Shown: positions 19,291 through 29,694, counted from the stretch's first letter. The stretch: DNA of 64,000 nt from Prevotella sp. 10(H) (GCF_000711235.1 NZ_JOMI01000007.1:558001-622000), one strand, 5' to 3'. Numbers and translations: made by a program. The notes: generated from the sequence alone by a model not told the origin.

Positions 19291-19452
19291 ATGATCTGAT
19301 TTTTGTAATTTCTTGTGTTTGTATCTTCCTGTTTATAAACGTAAAGTTTGCGTTTTTCTTCTAAAAATAGGGCGAAAAACATGTTAAAGGTACTGATTTT
19401 TCAAAGAAAAGGGAAATATAGGATGCAAAAATGAAATTAAAGGAATATATGA

Positions 19453-20556
19453 CTAACGTTTCTGAATGGCTTTTATAGCCTTATTTAGTAAAGGAGAAAA
19501 TGTTATTTTATATATAATGCAGGCAATATATGATATAAAAATAACTATGGATAAGTGTATGAGTGCCAGTACAAAAATGTATAACTGGCTTTTACCGTAT
19601 ATATAAATGGAAGTATAGGCACGTACCATACTATTTATTACGAACATAAACATACTGATGGTACCAATAAAGTATATCGGTTTTTCTATCAGTTTCGGTA
19701 ATTTATCGCATAGCGGATATAATAAAATCATTATAAGTACTGTTGCGGAAAGAAAACTCAAGGGATGAATATACTGATAGAAATTGGATAAAATAAATAC
19801 GATAAGAGCAGCAGGCAATACAGTTTTATATTTTAACCGTATATCCTTAAACATGGCAAGTCCTATTCCTAAAATGAACTCAGGCAGGTGACCTACAAAA
19901 TTCCCGAAAATAGGAAAATTGAAACTTTCTGTTAATGGCAATAATACGTATATCAAAATAACAGAGCCGACCAAGCTAATATAAAATCCCTTCATTTTAT
20001 ATTTATTCAGTAAATTATATAATAGCGGAAATATCAGATACAACTGGATTATGAGACTGAAATACCACCATGTGCCTGAATGTGGATAATACAGAATAGT
20101 GTCGTATGAAAAATTATTATATAGTAGGAGTGTTGAGGAAGCGAACGAAAAGAAAATATCCGTATTGATCCTGCCGAAAGGATAAAGGATAGCAAAATAG
20201 CACATTAGTCCAAACACCATTAAAACATATATTTTCAGTAGTTTTGGTGTTATGTATCTCCCATAACCGGAGGGCTTATTATTCATAAACTGTTTTGCTA
20301 AACCATATCCGCTTGCAAAAATGAATATCTGCACGCCGAAATGACCGAAGTATGTAAAGAAGTAATTTATAAAGCCTCCCGGATCGTTTTTGAGGTGAAT
20401 TAATAATGTATAAATATGTTCATTTTCGAATGTAAATTCATTCTCTCCGATGGTATTTGCCCAATGGAAAAAATTATGCAGTACTATACACAACATTCCT
20501 ATCCCTTTGAATACTGTGGTTTGATTTTTTGATATATTGTAAAGGTTAAGGCTCAT
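19453..20556 (-). CDS. Acyltransferase-3 family integral membrane protein
   Basis: 367 residues with about ten predicted membrane segments. The N-terminal part (GIGMLCIVLHNFFHW, then FGHFGVQIFIFASGYGLAKQF) fits the acyltransferase_3/OafA fold, including a His in the first segment. Such proteins O-acylate surface glycans or other envelope molecules. The acceptor is unknown. It starts 3 bp after the methyltransferase stop, forming the last gene of a three-gene minus-strand operon (22541 to 19453). Confidence 0.8.
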   Translation of the reverse strand: MSLNLYNISKNQTTVFKGIGMLCIVLHNFFHWANTIGENEFTFENEHIYTLLIHLKNDPGGFINYFFTYFGHFGVQIFIFASGYGLAKQFMNNKPSGYGRYITPKLLKIYVLMVFGLMCYFAILYPFGRINTDIFFSFASSTLLLYNNFSYDTILYYPHSGTWWYFSLIIQLYLIFPLLYNLLNKYKMKGFYISLVGSVILIYVLLPLTESFNFPIFGNFVGHLPEFILGIGLAMFKDIRLKYKTVLPAALIVFILSNFYQYIHPLSFLSATVLIMILLYPLCDKLPKLIEKPIYFIGTISMFMFVINSMVRAYTSIYIYGKSQLYIFVLALIHLSIVIFISYIACIIYKITFSPLLNKAIKAIQKR

Positions 20557-20559
20557 TCT

Positions 20560-21459
20560 TTATTGCTTAAACCGTGCATATACACTCAAAGGTAAGTGTT
20601 TTCCCGATTTTTCAGGCACAATCAGTTCTCCAAACTGACAAATTTTTGCATTTGGAAAATAATCTTTAATCAGATTTTCAGCTATCACGGCCGAGAATCC
20701 CATAGAATAAAGATTGAGAATAAGGAATGAATCTTTAGCTTCGAGCAGGTTGCTGCAAAGCGCCATCAGTTCGGCTATATTTTCTTCCAGTATCCATTTT
20801 TCACCGTCAGGGCCACGTCCGTATGCAGGCGGGTCGAGTATGATACCGTTATATTTCTTTTCTCTCTTGACTTCACGACGGCAGAATTTCAGAGCATCTT
20901 CCACTATCCAGCGGATATTGTCGAGGCCAGATGCTTCCATATTTTCGCGCGACCATGTAATAACCTGCCGTACGGAATCCACATGAGTGACATCTGCGCC
21001 TGCACTTTTCGCTGCAATGGATGCACCACCGGTATAGGCAAAAAGATTGAGGACCTTTGACTCTGCGTTTTTCGTAGCTTTGATAGTGTCGTAGATAAAA
21101 TTCCAGTTTTCGGCCTGTTCAGGGAATATACCGACATGCTTGAATGAGGTCAATCCAAGCCGGAATTTCAGGTTCATTTCCTTATACTTGTAGCTGATAA
21201 ACCATTGGTCGGGCATACCTTTCTTTTGTATCCATGTGCCTTTATCGTTCCCGTCCTGCGAGGTTTTGCTTTTTTCCCTTTTGAAAGTTGCGTCAGCTGT
21301 GTTTTCCCATTCCAGCTCACTCAGAGATTTTCTCCACACAGCCTGAGGCTCGGGTCGGCGGATAGTGTATTTGCCGAATCGTTCCAGTTTTTCGTATTCT
21401 CCCGAATCGATCAGTTCGTAATCAGTCCAGTATGTCGGTTTTAATAATTGCAGATTCAT
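20560..21459 (-). CDS. Class I SAM-dependent methyltransferase (RlmI-like)
   Basis: 299 residues. The SAM-binding core is seen as KVLNLFAYTGGASIAAKSAGADVTHVDSV and the catalytic loop as GIILDPPAYGRGPDGEKW, typical of the COG1092 / RlmI-RlmK rRNA cytosine methyltransferase group; the PUA-type N-terminus of RlmI is not evident, so this is the short Bacteroidetes form. The substrate is probably RNA (inference). An AGGAGA-like site precedes ATG 21459, which overlaps the TGA of the upstream gene (ATGA). Confidence 0.86.
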   Translation of the reverse strand: MNLQLLKPTYWTDYELIDSGEYEKLERFGKYTIRRPEPQAVWRKSLSELEWENTADATFKREKSKTSQDGNDKGTWIQKKGMPDQWFISYKYKEMNLKFRLGLTSFKHVGIFPEQAENWNFIYDTIKATKNAESKVLNLFAYTGGASIAAKSAGADVTHVDSVRQVITWSRENMEASGLDNIRWIVEDALKFCRREVKREKKYNGIILDPPAYGRGPDGEKWILEENIAELMALCSNLLEAKDSFLILNLYSMGFSAVIAENLIKDYFPNAKICQFGELIVPEKSGKHLPLSVYARFKQ

Positions 21460-22541
21460 TTTCTCCTGTTAAGTCTAATTTTGACAGCCAAGTCAAAACT
21501 AATTTGATGTTCGTAACAAAATCTTTTTTCCATAATGGAATTTAATCTTACAAAGGTAGGTTTATAAACGATACCGAAAGTAATAGTATTGAAAAAATAA
21601 ATATATCCGTTGAAAACCATACCGAATGTTGCGTATTTACGTTTGGTTGTATATGGTTCTGCGATTTCCTGGTTATAGCCATTTTTGTTAATCCAGATAT
21701 CCGGAATATAATATTGAGTACTCCACCAATCTGTATATGCATGATTTAAGCCATAACCAAATGAAAATTTTTTAAACCGGTGGTTATGGGAAGCTGTAAT
21801 GTGATACATGTTAAACCTTCTTTTGTCATCATATCCGTCATCTCCACAGCCGATAGTAATATCTCCCCCAAAAGTAGCGCTTGCAGAGAGGTTAACAAAT
21901 CTGTTATTTCTGTAGTAATAATCTAATCCTCCCGCAAAGCCGAGAGCCGACCCTCTCTCCATATAAGAAGTCGGGGTTGGCTTCAGTATGGTATATCCCG
22001 GATAAAGGAGAGGGAAAGAAAGGTTGAAATAAATATCACCTTTTTGTGGAAAGTACCTCTCTTTAATTAGTTTTTTATCCGATTTATATTTTTGCCTGAG
22101 GAAATTTATTTTCTGATCACGTCTCATATTTTTAGCCTTATTAGTAGCTGATAATAAGTTCAGGCTATCATCAAATAAAAGAGTGTTTTTATATGAGAAT
22201 CTTTTTGAGGAAAGGAGATCTATACCCATTCCCGGCCATAGGAGCGGATATGCAATATTAACATAGTAAAGGCCTGATAATTTAGATTTTATACTTATAT
22301 CTTTAATTATAGTGTCCTTCTTTATAGTGAAACGTAGAGAATCCTTACTTCGGGGAACAGTTAACTTAACGGAGTTATACTCTTCAATTTCTTCCGATTG
22401 TAATGTGTCGGATTCATATACAACTTCCATCGGATTTTCGGTATAAATGGATACATCCATATTCTTTTTACCGACTAATGTTATACATGATGTGGAGAGT
22501 AGGCATATTATAAGCATTCCCCATGCAAAGTGTTTATGCAT
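21456..22541 (-). CDS. Hypothetical lipoprotein
   Basis: 361 residues, not recognised. A signal peptide with lipobox STSC precedes a region resembling PEGA-like surface repeats (VYESDTLQSEEIEEYNSVKLTVPRSKDSLRFTIKKD), a stretch KLSGLYYVNIAYPLLWPGMGIDLLSSKRFSY, and a beta-strand-rich C-terminal half with alternating aromatic residues (YYYRNNRFVNLSASATFGG). It may be an envelope beta-barrel or barrel-associated protein. First gene of the operon with the methyltransferase and acyltransferase, with a 4-bp overlap to the next gene. Confidence 0.7.
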   Translation of the reverse strand: MHKHFAWGMLIICLLSTSCITLVGKKNMDVSIYTENPMEVVYESDTLQSEEIEEYNSVKLTVPRSKDSLRFTIKKDTIIKDISIKSKLSGLYYVNIAYPLLWPGMGIDLLSSKRFSYKNTLLFDDSLNLLSATNKAKNMRRDQKINFLRQKYKSDKKLIKERYFPQKGDIYFNLSFPLLYPGYTILKPTPTSYMERGSALGFAGGLDYYYRNNRFVNLSASATFGGDITIGCGDDGYDDKRRFNMYHITASHNHRFKKFSFGYGLNHAYTDWWSTQYYIPDIWINKNGYNQEIAEPYTTKRKYATFGMVFNGYIYFFNTITFGIVYKPTFVRLNSIMEKRFCYEHQISFDLAVKIRLNRRK

Positions 22542-22643
22542 AGCATGTTTTTTAGGTTATTATTGCAACGAAGATGTATCTGCTACACCTTTTAACTATG
22601 ATGATTGAAAGTTAAATTTCGCTGCATAAAGAATAAGTGTGTA

Positions 22644-24146
22644 TTACTTTTTCTTCGACCCCTTAAAGAAAGAATTAATAACCTGTTTTGCCAGAGGAAC
22701 AACAACCGTAGTTGCTAATGCACCCCAGAATTTTTTCTTTTGTGCATTTTCCTGCCGTTCTATTTTTTCCTGTTCTTTTTGAACTTTTGCCTGCTCTTTC
22801 AGAGCTTTTGCATCAGCTTTTTCCTGTGCAGCCTGTTCTTTTTCACTTAAAGTGCCTTGCAGGCGTTGGGTAAGGATTTCGTATGCCGATTCCCTGTCCT
22901 GTGTTTGTGCATAATGTCTGTAAAGTAGCGAATCTTGTGTCATTTTTAGTCTCTCAGCAGTATCCAATGGACCTATCTGGCCTTCGGGCGGTAATATGTA
23001 TGCCCTTTCCACCTGATTGGGACGGCCTTTTTCATCGAGGAAAGATACAAGGGCTTCGCCCGTTCCCAATTCCGAAATTGCAGTTTCCGTATCGAATGCC
23101 GGGTTTGCACGGAATGTCTGTGCGGCTACTTTCACCGCTTTCTGGTCTTTCGGGGTATATGCCCGCAGTGCGTGCTGTACACGGTTACCCAGTTGTCCGA
23201 GTACAGAATCCGGAATGTCGGCAGGTGTCTGAGAAATAAAGTAGATTCCTATTCCTTTCGAGCGAATGAGGCGTACAACCTGCTCTATTTTTTCCAGCAA
23301 AGCTTTCGGTGCATCGGTGAAAAGCAGATGTGCTTCATCGAAGAAGAAAACCATTTTCGGTTTGTCGGGGTCGCCGACTTCGGGCATCACTTCGAAGAGT
23401 TTTGTCATCAGCCACATCAGAAATGTGGTATATACTTTCGGCGAATTCATCAGCTTGTCGGCAGCAAGGATATTGATAACTCCTTTGTTGCTGTCAGTTT
23501 GTAAGAGGTCGTCGATGTTGAGGTTAGGTTCTCCGAAAAACAAGTCTGCACCGTCGTTCTCAAGTGTTATCAATCCGCGCTGGATTGCCCCGATACTGGC
23601 GGTGGAAATATTCCCGTATGAGGTAGTAAATTTATTAGAATTATTACCGACATATTCCAATAGTTTCTGTAAATCTTTCAGGTCGATAATTTCCAAAAAT
23701 TCATCTTTTGCTATTTTGAAAATGATTGTTAGTACTGCCGATTGTATGTCGTTCAGAGAAAGCAGACGGCTAAGCAGCAATGGCCCCATATCGGCCACGG
23801 TCGCTCTGATTGGTGCGCCCTGCTCACCAAATACATCCCAGAACTGTACGGGAAATGCCTGAAATTTAAATCCTTTATCTGTAAGATGATATGATTCTAC
23901 ACGTTGTGTTACGCTGTCTTTGTTTCCACCCATGGCAGCCACGCCCGACAAATCGCCTTTGACATCGGCAGCAAATACGGCTACGCCCATTTCGCTGAAC
24001 GTTTCGGCCATTGTTTGCAGGGTGACGGTTTTTCCTGTTCCTGTAGCTCCGGTAATCAGTCCGTGACGGTTTGCCATTTTGGGTACGAGGCAGATTTCTG
24101 TATCTTGTGCTATAGCTATAAAAGCCCTTTTTTCGTTATCAAACAT
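22644..24146 (-). CDS. HerA-like (DUF853/YjgR) ATPase
   Basis: 500 residues. Walker A is at residues 33-40 (GATGTGKT) in the context [21 protein letters not shown], Walker B in [12 protein letters not shown], and a sensor/arginine region near [39 protein letters not shown]; this is the DUF853 helicase/HerA group. The C-terminal ~90 residues are a charged coiled coil ending in a short hydrophobic segment ([21 protein letters not shown]). The function of YjgR proteins is not settled; a DNA-translocating role is inferred. No nuclease partner such as NurA is nearby, so a defence role is not supported. Confidence 0.88.
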   Translation of the reverse strand: MFDNEKRAFIAIAQDTEICLVPKMANRHGLITGATGTGKTVTLQTMAETFSEMGVAVFAADVKGDLSGVAAMGGNKDSVTQRVESYHLTDKGFKFQAFPVQFWDVFGEQGAPIRATVADMGPLLLSRLLSLNDIQSAVLTIIFKIAKDEFLEIIDLKDLQKLLEYVGNNSNKFTTSYGNISTASIGAIQRGLITLENDGADLFFGEPNLNIDDLLQTDSNKGVINILAADKLMNSPKVYTTFLMWLMTKLFEVMPEVGDPDKPKMVFFFDEAHLLFTDAPKALLEKIEQVVRLIRSKGIGIYFISQTPADIPDSVLGQLGNRVQHALRAYTPKDQKAVKVAAQTFRANPAFDTETAISELGTGEALVSFLDEKGRPNQVERAYILPPEGQIGPLDTAERLKMTQDSLLYRHYAQTQDRESAYEILTQRLQGTLSEKEQAAQEKADAKALKEQAKVQKEQEKIERQENAQKKKFWGALATTVVVPLAKQVINSFFKGSKKK

Positions 24147-24224
24147 CGAGTTAAGTTTTTTAATTCAAGCTGTGTATATATTAAAACAATCAGAATGAAA
24201 AAAGTTCGTGGAATAGGAGATAAA

Positions 24225-25979
24225 TTATTTACTTACGAATCCCTTTTTTGTTCTGAAACCGTCTTTAATACAGTTTCCGCGTGCTTCTATCTGCCGGATA
24301 TCGGGGATAGTCCAGAAATCGGGAGTTCCTTCCTTATTGGCTATGCAAGGGATGCTGTCGCCGTACCATCCGCTTGGGTAGGTGCTGATGCCGATTGATA
24401 CTGAATCATTTAATTTGTATTGTGTAATGGAGAAATTTTCTTCGGGAGACTCCCCGTTTTTCAATGCGGCCATTTTGTCTTTTACAGAGTACGGTTGTAT
24501 CAGCATGCGTACGAATCGGTCGCTTGCTTCTGAAATATGTAATTGGGTCGATAAACATTCATCGTAGTAGGATGCGAAGCGGAATGAAAATACAGTCATC
24601 CATAAAATCAGCAGGGATATTACGGCTATACTCAATTTCGGAAAAACATATCTTTTTGCTCCTAATAAAGATACGCATCCCAAAAATATTGCTGCGAATA
24701 CATATCCGCTTCCGAAGCGAAAATCATGTGCAAAAAAGAACCAGTAGCAGAGGCAAAGGATAAGGGTTGCTAAAATATATTTATGGAGCGTATTCTTATT
24801 TTTAAAGGCTTTATATAATGAAATGATTATCGATATAAATGTCAATAAATAAATGAATAACAGGATGATATAATATTTGTTTCGGACGGCTATTCCCGTA
24901 CGAAAAGCCTCTGCCATATATTCGTTGGCATAATAGCCGATAAGGTAGCGTTGCTTCATCGCCGTTTCTACAGGCACCTGCCAATCGAAAGAAAACAGAT
25001 TGACTTCGTGTAACGGATAAATAAGATATCCGGAAATAATAACAGTGCGTGTAATCCACAGGGCAAAATAAACAGCTAAAACTGAACCTATAAAGATTAA
25101 CGGCTTATATTTTTTTTCCCTGATAATTATTACAGCAAGGAAGATACTTAATAATGTGAATGGGGCAGCAGACAGCTTAAATCCTACGAGTGCAAACGGA
25201 ATAAAGATATACAATAAATAATTCCGCTTGAATGTATCAGGATAAAGAATAATCTTTGCTACAAGATAAAATGTTATCAATCCGGGTAGTATATCGGTAG
25301 ATGTATCGCTGATAGCCCTGTGTTCGTAATAGAAATAGGCGACAGAAATAACGAATAGGACGACTCTTTTTAAATCGAATTTCGACCTGGATACTTCAAT
25401 CAATATCCATGAAAAAATAAGTATTGCAAATAAGGATTGAAGCGTATAGACCGGATAACCCAGAAATACTCTGAAAGTGAAAATGGCATCCAGCAAAAAC
25501 AGATTTGAATTGAACCCGAAACGGTCTTCAAGGTTAGCAATGCCCGGTGTAACAGCATAATCCTCATTCCAGCGTATATTGGCATAATGGTACGACATGG
25601 CATCGAAACCGTTGGGCGACCAAAGGGCTATAAGTACAATGGAGATAAAAAGGAGTGCAATAATTATTCTCTGATAGAATGATATGCTGCCCGATAGTTC
25701 TTTTAAGCGTTTAAAGAATGATACAGCTTTCTCCTTTTTCCATATCCAGTAAACTGCTGATATAATTATATATACAAATAATATATAATGATTTGACGGC
25801 AGAAAAAACGAAATGATTGAAAGTGGCAGGACGGTAAAAAAAATGCCCAATAGCACTGTATCTAAAACTGAATAAGCTTCTTCACGTTTGCATATTTTAT
25901 TATACAGGGAAACAAAAATATCTCCGAATGTAAATAACACGAAGAAAATTATGAACCATGATATAAGTACTATCAGCAT
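24225..25979 (-). CDS. Polytopic membrane protein, LIC_10190/GT-C-like
   Basis: 584 residues with about 12-13 hydrophobic segments and a soluble C-terminal ~100 residues. The motif WSPNGFDAMSYHYANIRWNEDYAVTPGIANLEDRFGFN lies after the third segment in the place where GT-C glycosyltransferases carry their catalytic loop, and resembles the LIC_10190 membrane protein family. A lipid-linked sugar transferase in the envelope is plausible but unproven. It is transcribed divergently from another GT-C-like gene at 26111, suggesting a related envelope-glycan role. Confidence 0.6.
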   Translation of the reverse strand: MLIVLISWFIIFFVLFTFGDIFVSLYNKICKREEAYSVLDTVLLGIFFTVLPLSIISFFLPSNHYILFVYIIISAVYWIWKKEKAVSFFKRLKELSGSISFYQRIIIALLFISIVLIALWSPNGFDAMSYHYANIRWNEDYAVTPGIANLEDRFGFNSNLFLLDAIFTFRVFLGYPVYTLQSLFAILIFSWILIEVSRSKFDLKRVVLFVISVAYFYYEHRAISDTSTDILPGLITFYLVAKIILYPDTFKRNYLLYIFIPFALVGFKLSAAPFTLLSIFLAVIIIREKKYKPLIFIGSVLAVYFALWITRTVIISGYLIYPLHEVNLFSFDWQVPVETAMKQRYLIGYYANEYMAEAFRTGIAVRNKYYIILLFIYLLTFISIIISLYKAFKNKNTLHKYILATLILCLCYWFFFAHDFRFGSGYVFAAIFLGCVSLLGAKRYVFPKLSIAVISLLILWMTVFSFRFASYYDECLSTQLHISEASDRFVRMLIQPYSVKDKMAALKNGESPEENFSITQYKLNDSVSIGISTYPSGWYGDSIPCIANKEGTPDFWTIPDIRQIEARGNCIKDGFRTKKGFVSK

Positions 25980-26110
25980 GTTTATAAAATTGTGTTTGTA
26001 AAGATATAAAGTATTAGGGGTTTATTAGAAATGTTTTTTGAGAACTTTATTTATACTTCATCAATTCCGGAATAAATTCTTATTATTTTTGAATTATAAT
26101 ATAGATAAAT

Positions 26111-27439
26111 TTGAGTCAACTAAGTAAAATATGGCAATCGTGCATTAATAATCCTGTAAAGACGATTATTATCGCAGCCGTATTTGTTCGCCTGTTAATT
26201 TTTTTCTTATACGGTCATATAACCGAATATCCGGATAGTGAAGATTACCGCAAATTAGCTGTACGTTTGATGAATTTTGATTTGGAAGGATATGAAGGTG
26301 AACGTCCACCGGGTTATCCTCTGTTGATGTGCTTTGCCGGTATGTCCGATTTGGTTGTAGTCTTTTTTCAGTTGGTGATGGGTGTTTGTACTCTTGTCTT
26401 TGCTTATAAGACACTGTTGGTTTTAGAGATAGATAAGCGGCTAGCTTTAATTGCCACTTTATTTGGAGTAAGTTATTTGCCTGCGGTTTTCTTTGAATTT
26501 GCCATATTGACAGAAACTTTTACCTTACTGGTTATTACACTGATATTTTATCTGTTTCTCGGTATTATTAAAGGGAGAAAGACGCGGGGTAGAAGATATA
26601 TATGGATTAGCCTTTTATGCTGTTATCTTGTATTCATAAAGGTATTTTATATCAATCTGGCCGTAATACTGTTTGTCTTACTGGTGTGGCATAATCGAAA
26701 GTCGCTGAAATCCGGCTTCAAAAAGTATATAATGGTATTACTTATGCCCTTGTTTTTCTTTTTAGGCTGGTCTTATGTAAACAAACTCAATACAGGCTAT
26801 TTCGTTTCATCTACATTCTATGGCTTCAATCTTGCTCAGAATTGCGTCCGGTTTGCTGGTAATACTACCCCCGAATATCAGGAAATAGGAGACATCTATG
26901 TCAAATACAGATCGGACACGATCAGGAATAGAGAAATTGCCATGACTATCTGGCAAGCATATCCCGAACTGAAAGCGACTACCGGGCTTTCTTTTCCCGA
27001 TTTGTCGAAAGAATTATATGATTACAGCATCGCTACCATAAAGAAAAATCCTGTGGATTATTTAGGACAGGTATTTATTTCATGGCGCGACTTTTGGAAA
27101 ACATCCTTATATTGGGAGGCATATAATTTTGCCGTACCTGAATCGATGGATATTGTAATGTATGTGAATTATGGAGAACGGATAGTATTGCAGCTTATTA
27201 AAATTCTGTTTGTATTGCTTATCCCTTACAACATAATAATTGCCTGCCGGAAAAGAAAGATGAAACCCGAAGCTTTTATTTCTCTTATAGTATTGACGGC
27301 ATCTTTACTTCAGGCTTTTGCTACTTACGGAACAAATTCACGTTTCAGTTTCCCATTCGAAATATTAATGGTAACATCTGTATTGCTTAACATGCTGCAA
27401 TACTATCATCGAAAAAAAGTAATAATAAGAAGTAATTAA
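26111..27439 (+). CDS. GT-C/GT39-like polytopic glycosyltransferase
   Basis: 442 residues with about ten membrane segments. After the first segment comes YGHITEYPDSEDYRKLAVRLMNFDLEGYEGERPPGYPLLM, whose DSxxY and RPPGYP features are typical of the ArnT/PMT-like (GT39/GT83) first periplasmic loop with its acidic catalytic residue. These enzymes transfer sugars from polyprenyl carriers. The start is TTG at 26111, as no in-frame ATG fits; the leader is A/T rich without a clear ribosome site. Divergent from the membrane gene at 24225-25979. Confidence 0.7.
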   Translation: MSQLSKIWQSCINNPVKTIIIAAVFVRLLIFFLYGHITEYPDSEDYRKLAVRLMNFDLEGYEGERPPGYPLLMCFAGMSDLVVVFFQLVMGVCTLVFAYKTLLVLEIDKRLALIATLFGVSYLPAVFFEFAILTETFTLLVITLIFYLFLGIIKGRKTRGRRYIWISLLCCYLVFIKVFYINLAVILFVLLVWHNRKSLKSGFKKYIMVLLMPLFFFLGWSYVNKLNTGYFVSSTFYGFNLAQNCVRFAGNTTPEYQEIGDIYVKYRSDTIRNREIAMTIWQAYPELKATTGLSFPDLSKELYDYSIATIKKNPVDYLGQVFISWRDFWKTSLYWEAYNFAVPESMDIVMYVNYGERIVLQLIKILFVLLIPYNIIIACRKRKMKPEAFISLIVLTASLLQAFATYGTNSRFSFPFEILMVTSVLLNMLQYYHRKKVIIRSN

Positions 27440-27492
27440 CTTATCTTCTTACTCATTGGACATTGGCATATTTGCTAATCGGCACATTTGAT

Positions 27493-28275
27493 TTATTCTT
27501 TTTCTTCGATGTTTTTCCTCACTTTAGTAAGGAATTGCAGCATAGCAGCACTGTCTTTTTTATCTATTATCTCTAATAAATCTTTCAGTTCTTTACGTAT
27601 GCCTTCTACTTGCGTAGGCGTATAAGGATTGAAAAGGATTTCTGTCAACAAGTAATCATCTTCTGATAATAAGCCTTTGGCAATATCCATATGACGCTTA
27701 AAAGTAGTTCCCGGTGCTTCCTGATGTTTCATCACAGAGGCAAAGACAAGGGTGGAAGCAAAAGGTATAGATAGTGAATAGGCGATTGTTTCGTCATGCT
27801 CTTCGAATGTATATTCGAATACCCGCAGATGCAGGCTTCTGTATAAATCTAAAAAGAACTTTTTACCCGCAGGACTTGATTCTGATATTACAATAGCGCT
27901 TTGTGTACTCAGGTTGCGCAGGTCGGCAAAGGTAGGGCCGAACATCGGATGTGAAGATGCAAACGGCTGCTCAACTGTTGTATAAAATTCTTTCAACCCC
28001 GTCTTTACCGAAGCAATATCCGAGATGATACAACCCTTGCTGATATACGGCAATATGGATTTGAATGCGTCGATTGTATACTTTACAGTTGCAGCATTTA
28101 TAACCAGTTCGGGGTCGAAGTTTGCAATCTCTTTCGGATCGCTCATCCTTACAGTATTGTAGATAAACCGTAATCTTCTCGGGTCGGTATCATATACGGC
28201 CAGTTCGTGGTCGAAACTTAAAACATCGCCGAAGAAAGAGCCCATTTTTCCGGCGCCAAGTATCAAAATTCTCAT
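27493..28275 (-). CDS. tyrA: Prephenate dehydrogenase
   Basis: 260 residues. NAD-binding motif LGAGKMGSFFG at the N-terminus, SDIASVKTGL, then the PDH signature SSHPMFGPTFADLRNL and the helical C-terminal dimer domain. It converts prephenate to 4-hydroxyphenylpyruvate for tyrosine. Unlike many Bacteroidales, where tyrA lies next to pheA/aroF, it is about 29 kb from that cluster here and has its own promoter-like box. No aromatic-rich leader peptide is seen before it, so the attenuator at pheA does not control it. Confidence 0.9.
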   Translation of the reverse strand: MRILILGAGKMGSFFGDVLSFDHELAVYDTDPRRLRFIYNTVRMSDPKEIANFDPELVINAATVKYTIDAFKSILPYISKGCIISDIASVKTGLKEFYTTVEQPFASSHPMFGPTFADLRNLSTQSAIVISESSPAGKKFFLDLYRSLHLRVFEYTFEEHDETIAYSLSIPFASTLVFASVMKHQEAPGTTFKRHMDIAKGLLSEDDYLLTEILFNPYTPTQVEGIRKELKDLLEIIDKKDSAAMLQFLTKVRKNIEEKE

Positions 28276-28298
28276 ATCCTGTTTCTTTTTAATCCGTG

Positions 28299-28306
28299 CA
28301 AAGATA
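28299..28306 (-). promoter_or_regulatory. Candidate -7 box (TATCTTTG) for tyrA
   Basis: TATCTTTG on the minus strand, 24 bp before the tyrA start. The -33 region is weak (TTTC). The short leader leaves no room for an attenuator. Confidence 0.5.
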
Positions 28307-28356
28307 CAAGATTAGATACAATCTGAAATAAAACGTATCGCTTTTATTTGTTGAAT

Positions 28357-29694
28357 TTACAATAGAGTGCTTGCAATCTCAGACAACTTACTCCGTTCTC
28401 CTTTTACAAGGTTGACATGCGCGAATAAATCCTGTCCGTTCATCTTATCTATCGTATATGCCAATCCATTAGACTGAGCATCAAGATAAGGGGAATCAAT
28501 CTGCTGTAAATCCCCTGCAAAAATCATTTTAGTACCTTCTCCGGCACGGGTGATAATAGTCTTTATTTCGTGCGGAGTAAGATTCTGCGCTTCGTCGATA
28601 ATGCAAATCATTTCCGAGAGGCTCCGTCCGCGGATATAAGCTAAAGCTTCTATTTCCAGCTTTTTGTTTTTCTGCATCTCTTCGATATTCCTGTATTCGG
28701 CACCACCATAAGCAATGTGATTTTTTATGACGGCCAGATTGTCGAACAAGGGTTGCATATAAGGTGCTATTTTTTGCTTTTCGTCACCGGGAAGAAATCC
28801 GAGCTCCTTATTACCTAAGGCAACAATAGGGCGGGCTAAAAGAATTTGGTCGTAATTCTCACTTTGTTTCAGTGCAGAAGCAAGAGCAAGTAACGTTTTT
28901 CCTGTTCCGGCCTTACCGGTAAGCGCTACGAGTTTAATATCGGGGTCGAGCAAAACTTCCATTGCAAATGTTTGCTCTGCATTACGGGGCTGTATGCCAT
29001 AGCAGATTTGCTTATCTATTTTCTTAATCTTATTGGTGAATGGATTATAACGGGCGAGCACACTTTTTTTTCCGTTTTTCATCACAAAACATTCATTGGC
29101 AATGACCGGATTTTTCAAATCAAATTCATTGAAATCTATTCCCTCCGGATGGGCGTATAGATTATCAATGACCGAAGAATCCATATCGGTGAATGTTTCG
29201 TGCTGTTTTTCGAAAAGGAATACATCCGCGACCTTATCGTTGATATAATCTTCGGCCAGTAATCCCATAGCCCGGGCTTTCATCCGCAGGTTTATATCTT
29301 TCGTTACCAGTATGGTCTTCGTTTTAGGGTCGCGTTCTGCTATCTCAAGCACAGCCGAGAGTATACGGTGATCGGGAATTCTTTCAGGAAATATTTCATA
29401 TACCTGACTTTGTGCCTTTATACCTGTTTCAACAAACAGGTTTCCCATACCGCTGCCGAGAGAGGTTCCTTTGCTGAATAAATTGTCATCTGTTATCGCA
29501 TCCAATTGGCGGAGAAATTCGCGTGCATTATAGTTTATCTGATCGTTGCCTTTCTTAAACTTATCCAGTTCTTCGAGTACTACTATCGGAAGGTATATAT
29601 CGTTTTCTTCAAAGTTGTCTAAGCATCTGAAATCGTGCAGTATTACGTTCGTATCCAGTACGAAATTCTTTTTCTTTTTCCGGCTCATATACAA
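28357..29694 (-). CDS. PhoH-family ATPase with N-terminal PIN domain
   Basis: 445 residues. The N-terminal ~150 residues form a PIN nuclease domain (FVLDTNVILHD; TILVTKDINLRMKARAMGL). The PhoH domain follows with Walker A ALTGKAGTGKT and Walker B MICIIDEAQNLTPHEIKTIITRAGEGTKMIFAGDLQQID. This PIN-PhoH (PhoH2) fusion is known as an RNA helicase/RNase in other bacteria. A second ATG two codons in (29688) is an equally good start. It is transcribed in the direction of tyrA with an 81-bp gap. Confidence 0.92.
   Translation of the reverse strand: MYMSRKKKKNFVLDTNVILHDFRCLDNFEENDIYLPIVVLEELDKFKKGNDQINYNAREFLRQLDAITDDNLFSKGTSLGSGMGNLFVETGIKAQSQVYEIFPERIPDHRILSAVLEIAERDPKTKTILVTKDINLRMKARAMGLLAEDYINDKVADVFLFEKQHETFTDMDSSVIDNLYAHPEGIDFNEFDLKNPVIANECFVMKNGKKSVLARYNPFTNKIKKIDKQICYGIQPRNAEQTFAMEVLLDPDIKLVALTGKAGTGKTLLALASALKQSENYDQILLARPIVALGNKELGFLPGDEKQKIAPYMQPLFDNLAVIKNHIAYGGAEYRNIEEMQKNKKLEIEALAYIRGRSLSEMICIIDEAQNLTPHEIKTIITRAGEGTKMIFAGDLQQIDSPYLDAQSNGLAYTIDKMNGQDLFAHVNLVKGERSKLSEIASTLL

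Noticed and set aside
22644-24146. HerA-like ATPase as part of a phage-defence island
   Set aside because: No SIR2, nuclease or NurA partner is adjacent; sequence fits the housekeeping YjgR/DUF853 group.
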